From: Flavobacterium indicum GPTSA100-9 = DSM 17447
GTDB lineage: Bacteria; Bacteroidota; Bacteroidia; Flavobacteriales; Flavobacteriaceae
Assembly: GCF_000455605.1 (NCBI RefSeq)
Contig: NC_017025.1
Span: 992,001 to 1,056,000 of the forward strand
Reading direction: 5' to 3'
Length of the DNA: 64,000 nt
The position numbers and the translations under genes are program-made. Of this stretch, positions 39,980 through 48,498 are shown piece by piece (position 1 is the first letter of the stretch; each line of letters starts with the position of its first letter). The notes under the pieces were generated by a model. That model worked only from the letters and a program-made list of their open reading frames with translations. It was not told where the DNA came from and ran no database searches.

Positions 39980-40732
39980 ATGAATGTAAGTAAACTTAAA
40001 ATTTTATTACCGATTGTAGTAGTGCTTGTTTTGTCATTTGTATCAACCGAAAACAAAAGAATGCTTCAAGACGAAACTATTTTGAAAGGTGATTCTGGTT
40101 TTGTTTCTTTTAAAGTTGGGAAAAAATATCTTTTGGAGGTAAAAAAGAATGATACAATCGATATTCCAATAGAATCTATAAATAAGAATGATACTTTGGG
40201 TAAATTTTACAAAAAAGAAAATAGCTCAAATTTTATTTTGTTTCTAAAAGATATATTAAACAAAACTTCTCCATGTCAATTTATTTTGGAAGTTGATTCA
40301 AATGGTAAAATTGTAAAAAGTGAAAGGTATGTAAATGGTTTTTATCTTTGCTGTTGGAATAATCACTTAGATGGTTTTGGCAAAATTAATGACTATTTTT
40401 ATTTAAAAAGTTGTGGAACTGGTTCTGCTTTTTGTGCGACTCAATTATACATTTTTAAAGAAGTAATTCCTCAAGATGATTTAAATCCAATAATTAAAGG
40501 CTTATTCAATGGTACATGTTATTTTGCGAAAAATAAACTTAAAGCTTGTGTTTTAGATTCCAAAATTGAAACAAAACCAAATTCTTTACTATTTCATTAT
40601 GAATACAAAAAAGGCATTTCTAGAAACGGAAAAAGATATAAAGAGATTGAGAATTTTGATGTAGAATACACATTAATAGACAAAAAATGGATTGCAAATG
40701 ATACTTTAAAATTAAATAAAATTCAATATTAA
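39980..40732 (+). CDS. Hypothetical exported protein within the B12 operon
   Basis: A 250-residue protein with one N-terminal hydrophobic helix (about 7-24), which may be an uncleaved anchor or signal peptide. The rest is rich in Lys/Asn and beta-strand-like, with a run of cysteines (CQF, YLCCWNN, SCGTGSAFC, GTCYF, KACVL). No catalytic motif is recognised. It sits 31 bp after bluB-cobT and 65 bp before cobS on the same strand, so it may take part in B12 use or just be inserted. Function unknown. Confidence 0.75.
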   Translation: MNVSKLKILLPIVVVLVLSFVSTENKRMLQDETILKGDSGFVSFKVGKKYLLEVKKNDTIDIPIESINKNDTLGKFYKKENSSNFILFLKDILNKTSPCQFILEVDSNGKIVKSERYVNGFYLCCWNNHLDGFGKINDYFYLKSCGTGSAFCATQLYIFKEVIPQDDLNPIIKGLFNGTCYFAKNKLKACVLDSKIETKPNSLLFHYEYKKGISRNGKRYKEIENFDVEYTLIDKKWIANDTLKLNKIQY

Positions 40733-40797
40733 AAGTAAAAAGAGCTAAGTAAAAAGTAAAAAAAACTTAATACTTTTCCCTTATTCCTAAAATAAAC

Positions 40798-41595
40798 ATG
40801 AAAAAACAACTCAACATATTTTTTACAGCTTTGATGTTTTACACAAGAATTCCTTGTCCGAAAAACATCACGCATGATCCAACGTATTTAAACAAAGCTA
40901 CCAGATATTTTCCTTTGATTGGCTGGATTGTTGGTTTAATTGCTGCAGTAGTTTTTTTTGGAACTTATAAATTATTTGAATCAGAAGAATTAGCTGTTTT
41001 ATTCTCTTTAGTTGCGAATGTTTTAACAACAGGTGCTTTTCATGAAGACGGTTTTGCTGATGTTTGTGACGGATTTGGTGGTGGTTGGACCAAAGAAAAA
41101 ATCCTAAAAATAATGAAAGACAGCGCTATCGGTGCCTATGGTGCGATAGGATTAGTATTGTTGTTTGCAGTGAAGTTTTTTGCAATTAAAAAAGTTATTG
41201 ATACAGATTTAAACGATACATTAATTCTTATAGAATGTTTGATGACTTTCATTATGGTTCATGCGTTAAGCCGATTAACAGCCATATCTATTATTTTTAC
41301 CACAGATTATGTTCGTGAAGATGAATTATCGAAAAGTAAGCCTATTGCCAAGCAAAATACGTGGAAAGAAATTTTTGGAGCCTTTCTTTTTGGACTAGTA
41401 CCGTTAATGTTTATAGCCTATTCAAATTGGAAATATATTTTTATCCTAATACCTTTAATTGTATTTCGTTTTTTCGCCATTCGTTATTTTAAAAAATGGA
41501 TTGGCGGGTATACTGGCGATTGTTTGGGTGCGGTGCAACAAGTGGCAGAGGTGACCATTTACTTATCAATTATTGCTTTATGGAAGTGTATTTAG
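40798..41595 (+). CDS. cobS: Adenosylcobinamide-GDP ribazoletransferase (cobalamin synthase)
   Basis: Inner-membrane enzyme that joins AdoCbi-GDP to alpha-ribazole (phosphate), the final assembly step. The 265-residue protein has several membrane helices and the family motif GAFHEDGFADVCDGFGGG (79-96), whose Asp residues bind metal, followed by KIMKDSAIGAYG. FKKWIGGYTGDCLGAVQQ near the C-terminus is also typical. Its 3' end overlaps cobC by 16 bp. Confidence 0.96.
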   Translation: MKKQLNIFFTALMFYTRIPCPKNITHDPTYLNKATRYFPLIGWIVGLIAAVVFFGTYKLFESEELAVLFSLVANVLTTGAFHEDGFADVCDGFGGGWTKEKILKIMKDSAIGAYGAIGLVLLFAVKFFAIKKVIDTDLNDTLILIECLMTFIMVHALSRLTAISIIFTTDYVREDELSKSKPIAKQNTWKEIFGAFLFGLVPLMFIAYSNWKYIFILIPLIVFRFFAIRYFKKWIGGYTGDCLGAVQQVAEVTIYLSIIALWKCI

Positions 41596-42098
41596 TCCGT
41601 CATACAGAAACGGTTTGTGATAAAGGAATATGCTACGGTCAGGCCGATGTAGATATTAGAGAGCCTTATTTAACTATTTTTGAGGAAATAAAAAAGCAAC
41701 TTCCATCTGATGTCATCGTGTATTCAAGTCCGCTACTTCGGTGTAAAAAAATGGCTGAATTTATTTCAAATGCTATTATTTTTGATGAACGTCTAATGGA
41801 AATGAATTTTGGAAATTGGGAATTAAAAAATTGGGATGAGATTCCAACAGAAGAAATCAATCCTTGGATGAAAAATTTTGTTGAGGTTCAAGTTCCAAAT
41901 GGCGAATCATTTCAAGAATTATATGCAAGAATACTTGATTTTATTCAAGATTTAAAGGTTACTTCACATTCAAAAATAGCTATTGTAACTCATGCAGGGG
42001 TTATTCGAAGTTTTTTATGTTATGAACAGCAATTACCATTGCAAAATGCCTTTTCAAACAATGTACATTACGGAGAAGTTATAAAAATTCAAATGTAA
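41580..42098 (+). CDS. cobC: Alpha-ribazole phosphatase, histidine phosphatase family
   Basis: Removes the 5'-phosphate from alpha-ribazole phosphate or adenosylcobalamin phosphate. The ATG at 41580, inside the end of cobS, puts the catalytic RHTET at 7-11 (His8) close to the N-terminus as required, so the longer open frame from 41496 is rejected. The 172-residue protein has YSSPLLRCKKMAE, the acid/base segment DERLMEMNFGNWE, and THAGVIRSF. Assignment as CobC rather than another phosphoglycerate-mutase-like enzyme rests on context. Confidence 0.9.
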   Translation: MEVYLVRHTETVCDKGICYGQADVDIREPYLTIFEEIKKQLPSDVIVYSSPLLRCKKMAEFISNAIIFDERLMEMNFGNWELKNWDEIPTEEINPWMKNFVEVQVPNGESFQELYARILDFIQDLKVTSHSKIAIVTHAGVIRSFLCYEQQLPLQNAFSNNVHYGEVIKIQM

Positions 42099-42149
42099 CA
42101 TACATTACAGTTCTTTTGAATATAATTTCAGAAATTTGAAATAAAACTC

Positions 42150-42278
42150 ATGAGAGATTCTTCAAATACTTTTATCAATATTATTGCCGGAATCATTATT
42201 CTTCATTTTTTAATTGGATTTATTTGGTTAGCTATCAAATTGTCTAAAAAAGATAAAGATGAAGAAGAAAAGCAATAA
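42150..42278 (+). CDS. Small membrane protein with acidic tail, 42 residues
   Basis: MRDSSNTFINIIAGIIILHF leads into one membrane helix (about 8-30), then KLSKKDKDEEEKQ, a highly charged tail. It sits between cobC and the cobalamin riboswitch, in the same direction. The clean amphipathic division makes a real micro-protein likely; no function is known. The TTG of the riboswitch promoter is only 4 bp past its stop. Confidence 0.55.
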   Translation: MRDSSNTFINIIAGIIILHFLIGFIWLAIKLSKKDKDEEEKQ

Positions 42279-42281
42279 AAC

Positions 42282-42311
42282 TTGCGTTTTATTAAAAACT
42301 TTTTAATTTTG
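42282..42311 (+). promoter_or_regulatory. Promoter of the riboswitch-btuB unit
   Basis: TTG (42282-42284), 19-nt spacer, TAATTTTG (42304-42311), followed by CACTCGA. Exact spacing for the Bacteroidetes consensus; transcription would begin at the 5' end of the riboswitch. Confidence 0.88.
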
Positions 42312-42321
42312 CACTCGAATT

Positions 42322-42570
42322 ATGGTTCAAACTTCTGAATTTTTCAAAAGTTTGATTAAAAGGGAATCAGGTGTGAAACCTGAGCTGTACCCGCAACTGT
42401 AAGCTATTCAGCTTGTTATTACTACTAAGTCACTGTCTCTTTATTAACTACGAGATGGGAAGACCAATAACAAGACGCAAGCCAGGAAACCTGCCTATTT
42501 CAAACGAATATCAAACTTTCGGGAATAAAAGTTTGGGTATGGGTAAAATCTATACTTTTCTCCCTTTTTT
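42322..42570 (+). promoter_or_regulatory. Cobalamin riboswitch with expression platform
   Basis: The B12 box GCAAGCCAGGAAACCTGCC (42477-42495) and the upstream core GGGAATCAGGTGTGAAACC, then CCCGCAACTGTAAGC (42362-42404) are diagnostic. P1 closes by AAAGTTTGA (42347-42355) with TCAAACTTT (42511-42519). Each strand has a competitor: CAAACTT at 42328-42334 and AAAGTTTG at 42528-42535. So ligand-bound P1 excludes the downstream hairpin. The leader ends with a T-rich CCCTTTTTT (42563-42570). It controls the TonB receptor at 42593, presumably off at high B12. Confidence 0.95.
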
Positions 42571-42592
42571 ATTTAATTATTTAATTTAAAAA

Positions 42593-44506
42593 ATGAAAAA
42601 AAGAATTATTGCAATTTCTGTAATTGCAACTTTAATGTCTTGTATTGTATCTGCACAAGAACAAGAGTCTAAACAGATTGAAGAAGTGGTAATTACGGAC
42701 ACAAAGTTTTCTCAAAACAAGTCAAAGTCTGGTAGAAGTATTGAAAAAATCACTGAAAAAGAGTTAGAACAAAGAAAAGGACAAAGTGTTGCTACTGTTT
42801 TAAGTCAATTAGCAGGAGTTGAGGTGGTTGGAAATCAAGGAAATGCTGGGAAGAATATTGATTTATTTGTTAGAGGTGGAAGCACAAGTCAGGTTTTAAT
42901 TTTAATTGATGGAAATCCCATTGTAGATGCATCCAGTATTACAACAACCTATGATTTAAGATTATTACCTGTAGATCAAGTGGAAAGCATTGAAATTTTA
43001 AAAGGTGCTTCTTCAGTATTATATGGTCCAAATGCAGCCGCAGCGGTTATAAATATATCGTTGAAAAAAGCTGATAAAGATAAAATCTCAGGTTCAGCTT
43101 ATGTAAATTTAGGAACACAAAATACTGCTGAGACTAAAAAATACAGTGGACAAGAAGCTAATCAAGGATTTTCAATTAATGGAACAAAAGGAAAATTTTC
43201 TTTTTTAACTTCATTAAACAGTACTGAAGTTAAAGGTTTAAGTGAAGCAGTTGGTGCAGATTTTGAAGAGGATTCATTTTCGAGATTAAATTTAAATCAG
43301 CAATTTGGTTACAAAGTTTCGAGTCGATTACAGTTAGATTTTTTTGCAAATTATGATAAATTAAAATCAACCTATGATGATGGTTCTTTTACAGATAATT
43401 CATTAAATTTTCAAAAAAGTGAACAGTTCAGAGCCGGTTTTAGTTCTTTATATAAATATACAAAAGGAGAGTTTAAAATTAATTCCGCTTTTGGTTTGTT
43501 AGAACGAACGTTTCATTCATTTGATGCTTGGAATGGATTTTCTACTTCGGATTTTAAATCAAGAAATGTAAATGTTGACGCTTTCAATAAATATAGCATT
43601 TTAAATACTTTATATGTTGTTACAGGGGTTCAGTTTCAGTTTTTTGATATGAATCAATTTACACCTTATGGGGATATTACAGGAAATATTTCAAAATCAA
43701 ACTCTATAGACCCTTATGTTACAGCTGTATATAATTCAGAATTTGGATTGAATTTAAATGCAGGTGTTAGATTTATGAATCATAGCGTATACAATAATTA
43801 TTTAATTTGGAACTTTAATCCAAGCTTCACTTTTGAAAAAATTAATTTAAAATTATTTGGTTCTGTTGGTTCAGCTGTAGTTTCTCCTTCATTATATCAA
43901 GTATATTCTCCATACGGGAATTTAGCCTTAACTCCACAAGAGAATTTAACTTCTGAAGTTGGATTTGAAAAACGCTTTTTAAATAATAAAGTAATTCTTT
44001 CATCTGCTGCTTTTTTCAGAGAACAAGATAACTCTATTGTTTTTACCAACTTGTTTTTACCTCCATGGGGACAATATCAAAATGTGTCAGGTGTCAACAA
44101 ATCTAAAGGATTTGAAACTAATATAACTTTTAAACCTTTAGAAAAATTATCTTTATCGGGTAATTATACTTTTGTTGAAAACGATGAAAAAATTGCATTA
44201 TTTGTAGCTAAACACAGAGCTAATGCTAGTATAGCGTTTGATATTACAAAGAAAATTTCTTGGAATGCACAATACCAATTTATAAACCATAGAAATGTAG
44301 CTTTTTACGATAGTATTTCCTTTTCAACTGTAAATAAACAAATTCCGGCGTATTATTTATTCCATTCCGGAATTAATTTTCAACTTTTACCAAACCTAAA
44401 CTTATTTGGTGCAGTTCAAAATATTTTTAACGAAGATTTTGTTGAGACTGTTGGTTTTACATCAAGAGGAAGAAATTTTAAAGTAGGTTTAAATTTAAAG
44501 TTCTAA
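42593..44506 (+). CDS. btuB: TonB-dependent outer-membrane receptor, BtuB-like
   Basis: Energy-dependent uptake of cobalamin across the outer membrane. The 637-residue protein has a signal peptide (about 1-21), a TonB box EEVVIT (30-35), a plug domain (about 45-155; FVRGGSTSQVLILIDGNP, LPVDQVESIEILKGASSVLYGPNAA) and a 22-strand barrel ending with an aromatic residue (LNLKF). Length and the riboswitch directly upstream point to vitamin B12 rather than siderophore. The name btuB is by analogy. Confidence 0.93.
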   Translation: MKKRIIAISVIATLMSCIVSAQEQESKQIEEVVITDTKFSQNKSKSGRSIEKITEKELEQRKGQSVATVLSQLAGVEVVGNQGNAGKNIDLFVRGGSTSQVLILIDGNPIVDASSITTTYDLRLLPVDQVESIEILKGASSVLYGPNAAAAVINISLKKADKDKISGSAYVNLGTQNTAETKKYSGQEANQGFSINGTKGKFSFLTSLNSTEVKGLSEAVGADFEEDSFSRLNLNQQFGYKVSSRLQLDFFANYDKLKSTYDDGSFTDNSLNFQKSEQFRAGFSSLYKYTKGEFKINSAFGLLERTFHSFDAWNGFSTSDFKSRNVNVDAFNKYSILNTLYVVTGVQFQFFDMNQFTPYGDITGNISKSNSIDPYVTAVYNSEFGLNLNAGVRFMNHSVYNNYLIWNFNPSFTFEKINLKLFGSVGSAVVSPSLYQVYSPYGNLALTPQENLTSEVGFEKRFLNNKVILSSAAFFREQDNSIVFTNLFLPPWGQYQNVSGVNKSKGFETNITFKPLEKLSLSGNYTFVENDEKIALFVAKHRANASIAFDITKKISWNAQYQFINHRNVAFYDSISFSTVNKQIPAYYLFHSGINFQLLPNLNLFGAVQNIFNEDFVETVGFTSRGRNFKVGLNLKF

Positions 44507-44525
44507 TTTATTTTTTCATACGTTT

Positions 44526-44573
44526 AAAAGGTTTTGAGATATTTATTTTTCAAAACCTTTTTTCTTTGTAACA
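44526..44573 (+). terminator. btuB terminator
   Basis: AAAAGGTTTTGA pairs with TCAAAACCTTTT across a ~12-nt loop, ending in T's. Confidence 0.85.
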
Positions 44574-44646
44574 AATTGTAATTTTGTAATACCAATATTT
44601 TGGAATAGAATTTGATTATTATACATAAATAGAAAATTAGTTACAG

Positions 44647-45168
44647 ATGAAAAAAATTATTGTTTTTATAGCCTTATTTGTTTCTTCATTATTAATGGCT
44701 CAAAGTGAATTAGCCAAATATGATGGAAAAGACGGAATTGAAAGTATTACCGTTACCAAAAAAATGTTTGATTTAATGAGTAAAGTAAAAGTGGATGCTA
44801 AAGATGCAGAAGCACAACGTTACTTAAATTTATTAAAAAAATTAGACAATTTAGAAGCTTATTCTACAGCAAAACCAAAATTGTCAAATGATTTAAATGC
44901 TTCTGCAGCCTTAATAGCAAAAACTAATGGTTTAGCGCAAGTTGCGAGTACAACTTATGAAGGGAATGCTGTTAAAGTTTACGGTAAATCTGATGCAAGC
45001 GAAACTAATTTAAAAGAAGTTTTAATTACAGTTAATGGAAATTTTAATGGATATAAAACATCTGTCTTGTCAATTAAAGGAGATTTTCCATTATCAGAAA
45101 TTGCTTTGATTGCTGAAAAATTAAAGTTACCTGTTAGTGATGCTTTAAATAAATTAGATAAAAAATAG
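44647..45168 (+). CDS. DUF4252 protein
   Basis: A 173-residue exported protein: signal peptide MKKIIVFIALFVSSLLMAQ, then KYDGKDGIESITVTKKMFDLM, AEAQRYLNLLKKLDNL and a C-terminal ISAL-like ALIAEKLKLP, the pattern of the Bacteroidetes DUF4252 family. Function unknown; family members are usually next to an ECF sigma/anti-sigma pair, which is not the case here. A TAATTTTG box at 44579-44586 may be its promoter. Confidence 0.85.
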   Translation: MKKIIVFIALFVSSLLMAQSELAKYDGKDGIESITVTKKMFDLMSKVKVDAKDAEAQRYLNLLKKLDNLEAYSTAKPKLSNDLNASAALIAKTNGLAQVASTTYEGNAVKVYGKSDASETNLKEVLITVNGNFNGYKTSVLSIKGDFPLSEIALIAEKLKLPVSDALNKLDKK

Positions 45169-45174
45169 AAGTGT

Positions 45175-45711
45175 ATGAAAAAGATTTTTTTATCCTTAAT
45201 TGCATTAGCATTTATTAGTTGTGGAGAAGAAAAGCAGTCACTTCAAAAGTATTTTGTTAAAAGTGCTGATAAGAAAGATTTTATGACTGTAGATGTTTCA
45301 TCATCTATTTTAAATATTGATCAAAAACAATTGACAGCTTCTGAAAAGCAAGCTTTAGAATCTTTTGATAAAGTAAATATTTTGGCTTATAAAAAAGAGG
45401 GTAAATCTGAAGCGGCATACAATAAAGAAGTAGCAGAAGTAAAAGAAATATTAAAAGACTCAACATTTGAAACATTGGTTAAGTTAAATGGTAAAGGACA
45501 TAATGCATCGATAATGTTAGTTGGCGATGAAAAGGAAATAGATGAATTGGTTTTGTTTGGAAACCAAAAGGAATTAGGTTTTACTGTTATAAGAGTTTTA
45601 GGGAATAATATGAAACCTGAACAGGCAATGGAATTTTTAAGTATACTTCAAAAATCAAAAATAGATACAGAACAATTAAAACCAGTATTGAATTTTGTGA
45701 ATAAGAAATAA
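45175..45711 (+). CDS. DUF4252 lipoprotein
   Basis: A 178-residue paralogue of the preceding gene, six bases away and so co-transcribed. Lipoprotein signal MKKIFLSLIALAFISCGEE with Cys16. The core VSSSILNIDQKQL, KVNILAYKKEG and ELVLFGNQKELGFTVIRVLG follows the DUF4252 layout. Probably anchored to the outer or inner membrane facing the periplasm; function unknown. Confidence 0.83.
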   Translation: MKKIFLSLIALAFISCGEEKQSLQKYFVKSADKKDFMTVDVSSSILNIDQKQLTASEKQALESFDKVNILAYKKEGKSEAAYNKEVAEVKEILKDSTFETLVKLNGKGHNASIMLVGDEKEIDELVLFGNQKELGFTVIRVLGNNMKPEQAMEFLSILQKSKIDTEQLKPVLNFVNKK

Positions 45712-45713
45712 AA

Positions 45714-45740
45714 AAAGTGACTTAAAAAGTCACTTTTTTT
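45714..45740. terminator. Bidirectional terminator
   Basis: AAAAAAGTGACTT/AAGTCACTTTTTT stem-loop between convergent DUF4252 and crtZ genes, with T-runs on both strands. Confidence 0.88.
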
Positions 45741-46185
45741 ATGCGTTTTTGTAATATTTTAGAGGAAATAATAACATGCCAAAACATTCGCCATCTTCTT
45801 TACCTACATGTTTATGATGCATTTTATGTGCTCTTCTTACGGCTCTTCCATATTTTGAATTGGCGTTTCTAAAAAGTTTAAAACGCTGATGGATGAAAAT
45901 ATCATGTACTAAAAAATAAGCTAAACCATAAGCAAATATACCTATACCTATAGCTAATCCGATTTCTAAAATATTATTTTGCCATAAAAAAAAGAATATC
46001 ATACTTACAACGGCATAAAAAATGAAAAAAGCATCATTTCTTTCAAACCAAGAATCATGATCTTTCTTATGATGATCAGCATGTAAATACCATAAAAATC
46101 CGTGCATAACATATTTATGTGTAAACCATGCCATAAATTCCATAAGGCAAAAAGTTAAAACGAAAACCAAAATATATAATCCCAT
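45739..46185 (-). CDS. crtZ: Beta-carotene hydroxylase
   Basis: Non-haem di-iron membrane enzyme hydroxylating the beta-rings to zeaxanthin. The 148-residue protein has the His clusters HKYVMH (23-28), HADHHKKDH (35-43), HDIFIH and HKMHHKH, with three to four membrane helices. It is the last gene of the crtI-crtB-crtZ run. Length is short but standard for bacterial CrtZ. Confidence 0.94.
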   Translation of the reverse strand: MGLYILVFVLTFCLMEFMAWFTHKYVMHGFLWYLHADHHKKDHDSWFERNDAFFIFYAVVSMIFFFLWQNNILEIGLAIGIGIFAYGLAYFLVHDIFIHQRFKLFRNANSKYGRAVRRAHKMHHKHVGKEDGECFGMLLFPLKYYKNA

Positions 46186-46192
46186 AATTTTT

Positions 46193-47032
46193 TTATAACA
46201 AATTTAAACGATATTTTACATAACAACGAGCTAAAAGTTCTATTTTTTGATAATCAGGAACTCTAATTCGGGTGTTTTTAATTTCTGTAGAAGGTGTGTT
46301 TTTTAACTTTTTCAAAAGACGTTTGTAATAGCGATACGCAGTGTAAACCCCAAAACGAGCTTCAATAGGTAATTTTTTAATGGACTCAAAAGCTACTTCA
46401 AAATCATTTTCAATGTCTTCTATGATTTCTTTTTTTGAATGTTCATTCAAATAATTCAAATCGGTATTTGGAAAATATGATCGGTTTAATTTTTCAAAAT
46501 CATCTTTCAAATCACGTAAGAAATTTACTTTTTGAAAAGCCGAACCTAATCGCATAGCGCCTGCTTTTAATTCTTCATATTTCTTTTTATCGCCATTAAC
46601 AAAAACTTGTAAACACATCAAGCCTACTACATCTGCACTTCCATAAATGTATGCTTCATAATCTTCACGAGTCTCATATTCATTTTGAATTAAATCTTGT
46701 TTCATGCTTTTCATGAATGCTTCAATTAATTCATAATCAATTTCATATTTATTTACAGTATGTTGAAAAGAATTTAAAATTGGATTTAAACTTATCTTAT
46801 CGAATAAGGCTTCTTTTAAATCTCTTTCAAATTTTAATAATAGCTCTTCTTTATTGAAATCATGAAAGCTATCAACAATTTCATCAGCAAAACGAACAAA
46901 TCCATATATATTATATATGTCTTGTCTAATTGATGGACCAAGCATTTTAACAGCCGTTGAAAACGAAGTACTGTAGGCTTTGGTTACTTTTGTACTGCAG
47001 TCAAAAGAAACAGAATCAAATAAGGCTTTCAT
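46193..47032 (-). CDS. crtB: Phytoene synthase
   Basis: Condenses two geranylgeranyl diphosphates head to head to phytoene. The 279-residue protein has the two Asp-rich motifs: DEIVD (50-54) in RFADEIVDSFHD, and RDLKDD in NFLRDLKDDFEK. YGFVRFAD and LGSAFQKVNF are typical. Overlaps crtI by 4 bp. Confidence 0.95.
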   Translation of the reverse strand: MKALFDSVSFDCSTKVTKAYSTSFSTAVKMLGPSIRQDIYNIYGFVRFADEIVDSFHDFNKEELLLKFERDLKEALFDKISLNPILNSFQHTVNKYEIDYELIEAFMKSMKQDLIQNEYETREDYEAYIYGSADVVGLMCLQVFVNGDKKKYEELKAGAMRLGSAFQKVNFLRDLKDDFEKLNRSYFPNTDLNYLNEHSKKEIIEDIENDFEVAFESIKKLPIEARFGVYTAYRYYKRLLKKLKNTPSTEIKNTRIRVPDYQKIELLARCYVKYRLNLL

Positions 47033-48492
47033 AGTTCATATTTTTTTATCAGGTTAGCAACTAATTTTCCAGAAATTAATGATGGAGGTACGCCAGGTCC
47101 AGGAACCGTTAATTGTCCTGTAAAATACATTTTCTTAACTTTTTTACTTTTTAATTTTGGTCTTAAAAAAGCAGTTTGTAATAAAGTATTGGCCAATCCA
47201 TAGGCATTTCCTTTGTATGAATTATATTGTTCTTTAAAATCATTTACACAAAATGATTCTTTAAAGATAATTTTATCTTTTATATTTTGCTCCGTTAAAT
47301 TTTCAAAACGCGAAATAATTTTATTAAAATAGAGTTCTCTTAATTCAGGCGTGTCTTTTAAATCTGGCGCTAAGGGAATTAAAAATATACCAGCTTCTTT
47401 TCCTTCCGGAGCGGCTGAATTGTCTGTTTTTGACGGGAAGCTAGCATAAAATAATGGTTCATCAGGCCATTTTGGATTGTCATATATATCTTTTGCATGT
47501 ACATCGAAATCAGTATCAAAAAACAATGTATGGTGCTCCACATTTTTTATCTTACAATCGAATCCAACATAAAACAATAGAGAAGAAGGAGCGTAAGTTT
47601 TAGAATCCCAATAGTCTTCAGAGTATTGTCTGTGTTGTTTTTCAAATAAGGTTTCTGTAAAATGATAATCAGCTCCGCTTACAACTACATCACAACTTTT
47701 ACTTTCACCATTTACAACAATCCCTTTGGTTTGATTATGTTCTACAAGTATCTTTTCAACATTTTGATTGGTACGTATTGTAACGCCCAATTCTTCTGCG
47801 AGTTTTTGAATTCCTTCAATAACACTATACATACCGTTTTTCGGATGCCAAGTACCTAAGCCAAAATCGGCATAATTCATAAAACTATAGAATGAAGGTG
47901 TATTTGATGGTTTAGCGCCTAAAAATAGTACTGGAAATTCAAGTGTTTGAATTAATTTTTTGTTTTTAAACTTTTTTCTAACATCTTTAGAAATGGTGCT
48001 GAAAAATTGATTGACTCTCTTAGCTGTTTCTAGTGTTATTAATTCTGTTATTGTTTCACCTGGATTGTAAACTAAATCTTTAATAGCAATATCATAATTG
48101 GATTTTGCCGTATTCATAAAAGATTGTAATTGTTGTCCTGAACCTGTTTCAATATTTTCGAATGTAGTAATAATATCGTCTAAATTATCTGATATTGTTA
48201 GCGAATCATTTTTTCCAAAATATACTTGATAGGCGGGTTTAAGTTTAATTAAGGAATAATAATCGGATGGCTTTTTATTAAAGTCAGCAAAAAAACGTTC
48301 AAAAACATCGGGCATCCAATACCAAGTTGGACCAATATCAAACACAAAGCCTTCTTTCTTTAATTGTCGAGCTCGTCCTCCTATGGTGTCATTTTTTTCA
48401 AAAATAGTTACATCATGTCCTTGTTTTGCTAGATAGCAAGCCGCAGACAAAGATGAAAAACCTGAACCAATAATGTGAATTTTCTTTTTCAT
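47029..48492 (-). CDS. crtI: Phytoene desaturase
   Basis: FAD enzyme that introduces double bonds into phytoene to give lycopene. The 487-residue protein begins with the dinucleotide motif IGSGFSSLSAACYLA (8-22) and EKNDTIGGRA; GPTWYWMPDVFERFF and the C-terminal FTGQLTVPGPGVPPSLISG are the CrtI signature. Starts 6 bp after the MerR-type regulator. No lycopene cyclase gene is in the window. Confidence 0.95.
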   Translation of the reverse strand: MKKKIHIIGSGFSSLSAACYLAKQGHDVTIFEKNDTIGGRARQLKKEGFVFDIGPTWYWMPDVFERFFADFNKKPSDYYSLIKLKPAYQVYFGKNDSLTISDNLDDIITTFENIETGSGQQLQSFMNTAKSNYDIAIKDLVYNPGETITELITLETAKRVNQFFSTISKDVRKKFKNKKLIQTLEFPVLFLGAKPSNTPSFYSFMNYADFGLGTWHPKNGMYSVIEGIQKLAEELGVTIRTNQNVEKILVEHNQTKGIVVNGESKSCDVVVSGADYHFTETLFEKQHRQYSEDYWDSKTYAPSSLLFYVGFDCKIKNVEHHTLFFDTDFDVHAKDIYDNPKWPDEPLFYASFPSKTDNSAAPEGKEAGIFLIPLAPDLKDTPELRELYFNKIISRFENLTEQNIKDKIIFKESFCVNDFKEQYNSYKGNAYGLANTLLQTAFLRPKLKSKKVKKMYFTGQLTVPGPGVPPSLISGKLVANLIKKYEL

Positions 48493-48498
48493 AGCAAT

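Noticed and set aside
41496-41579. Longer N-terminus of CobC
   Set aside because: The extension is cobS in another frame; the phosphatase family begins close to its RHG/RHT motif.
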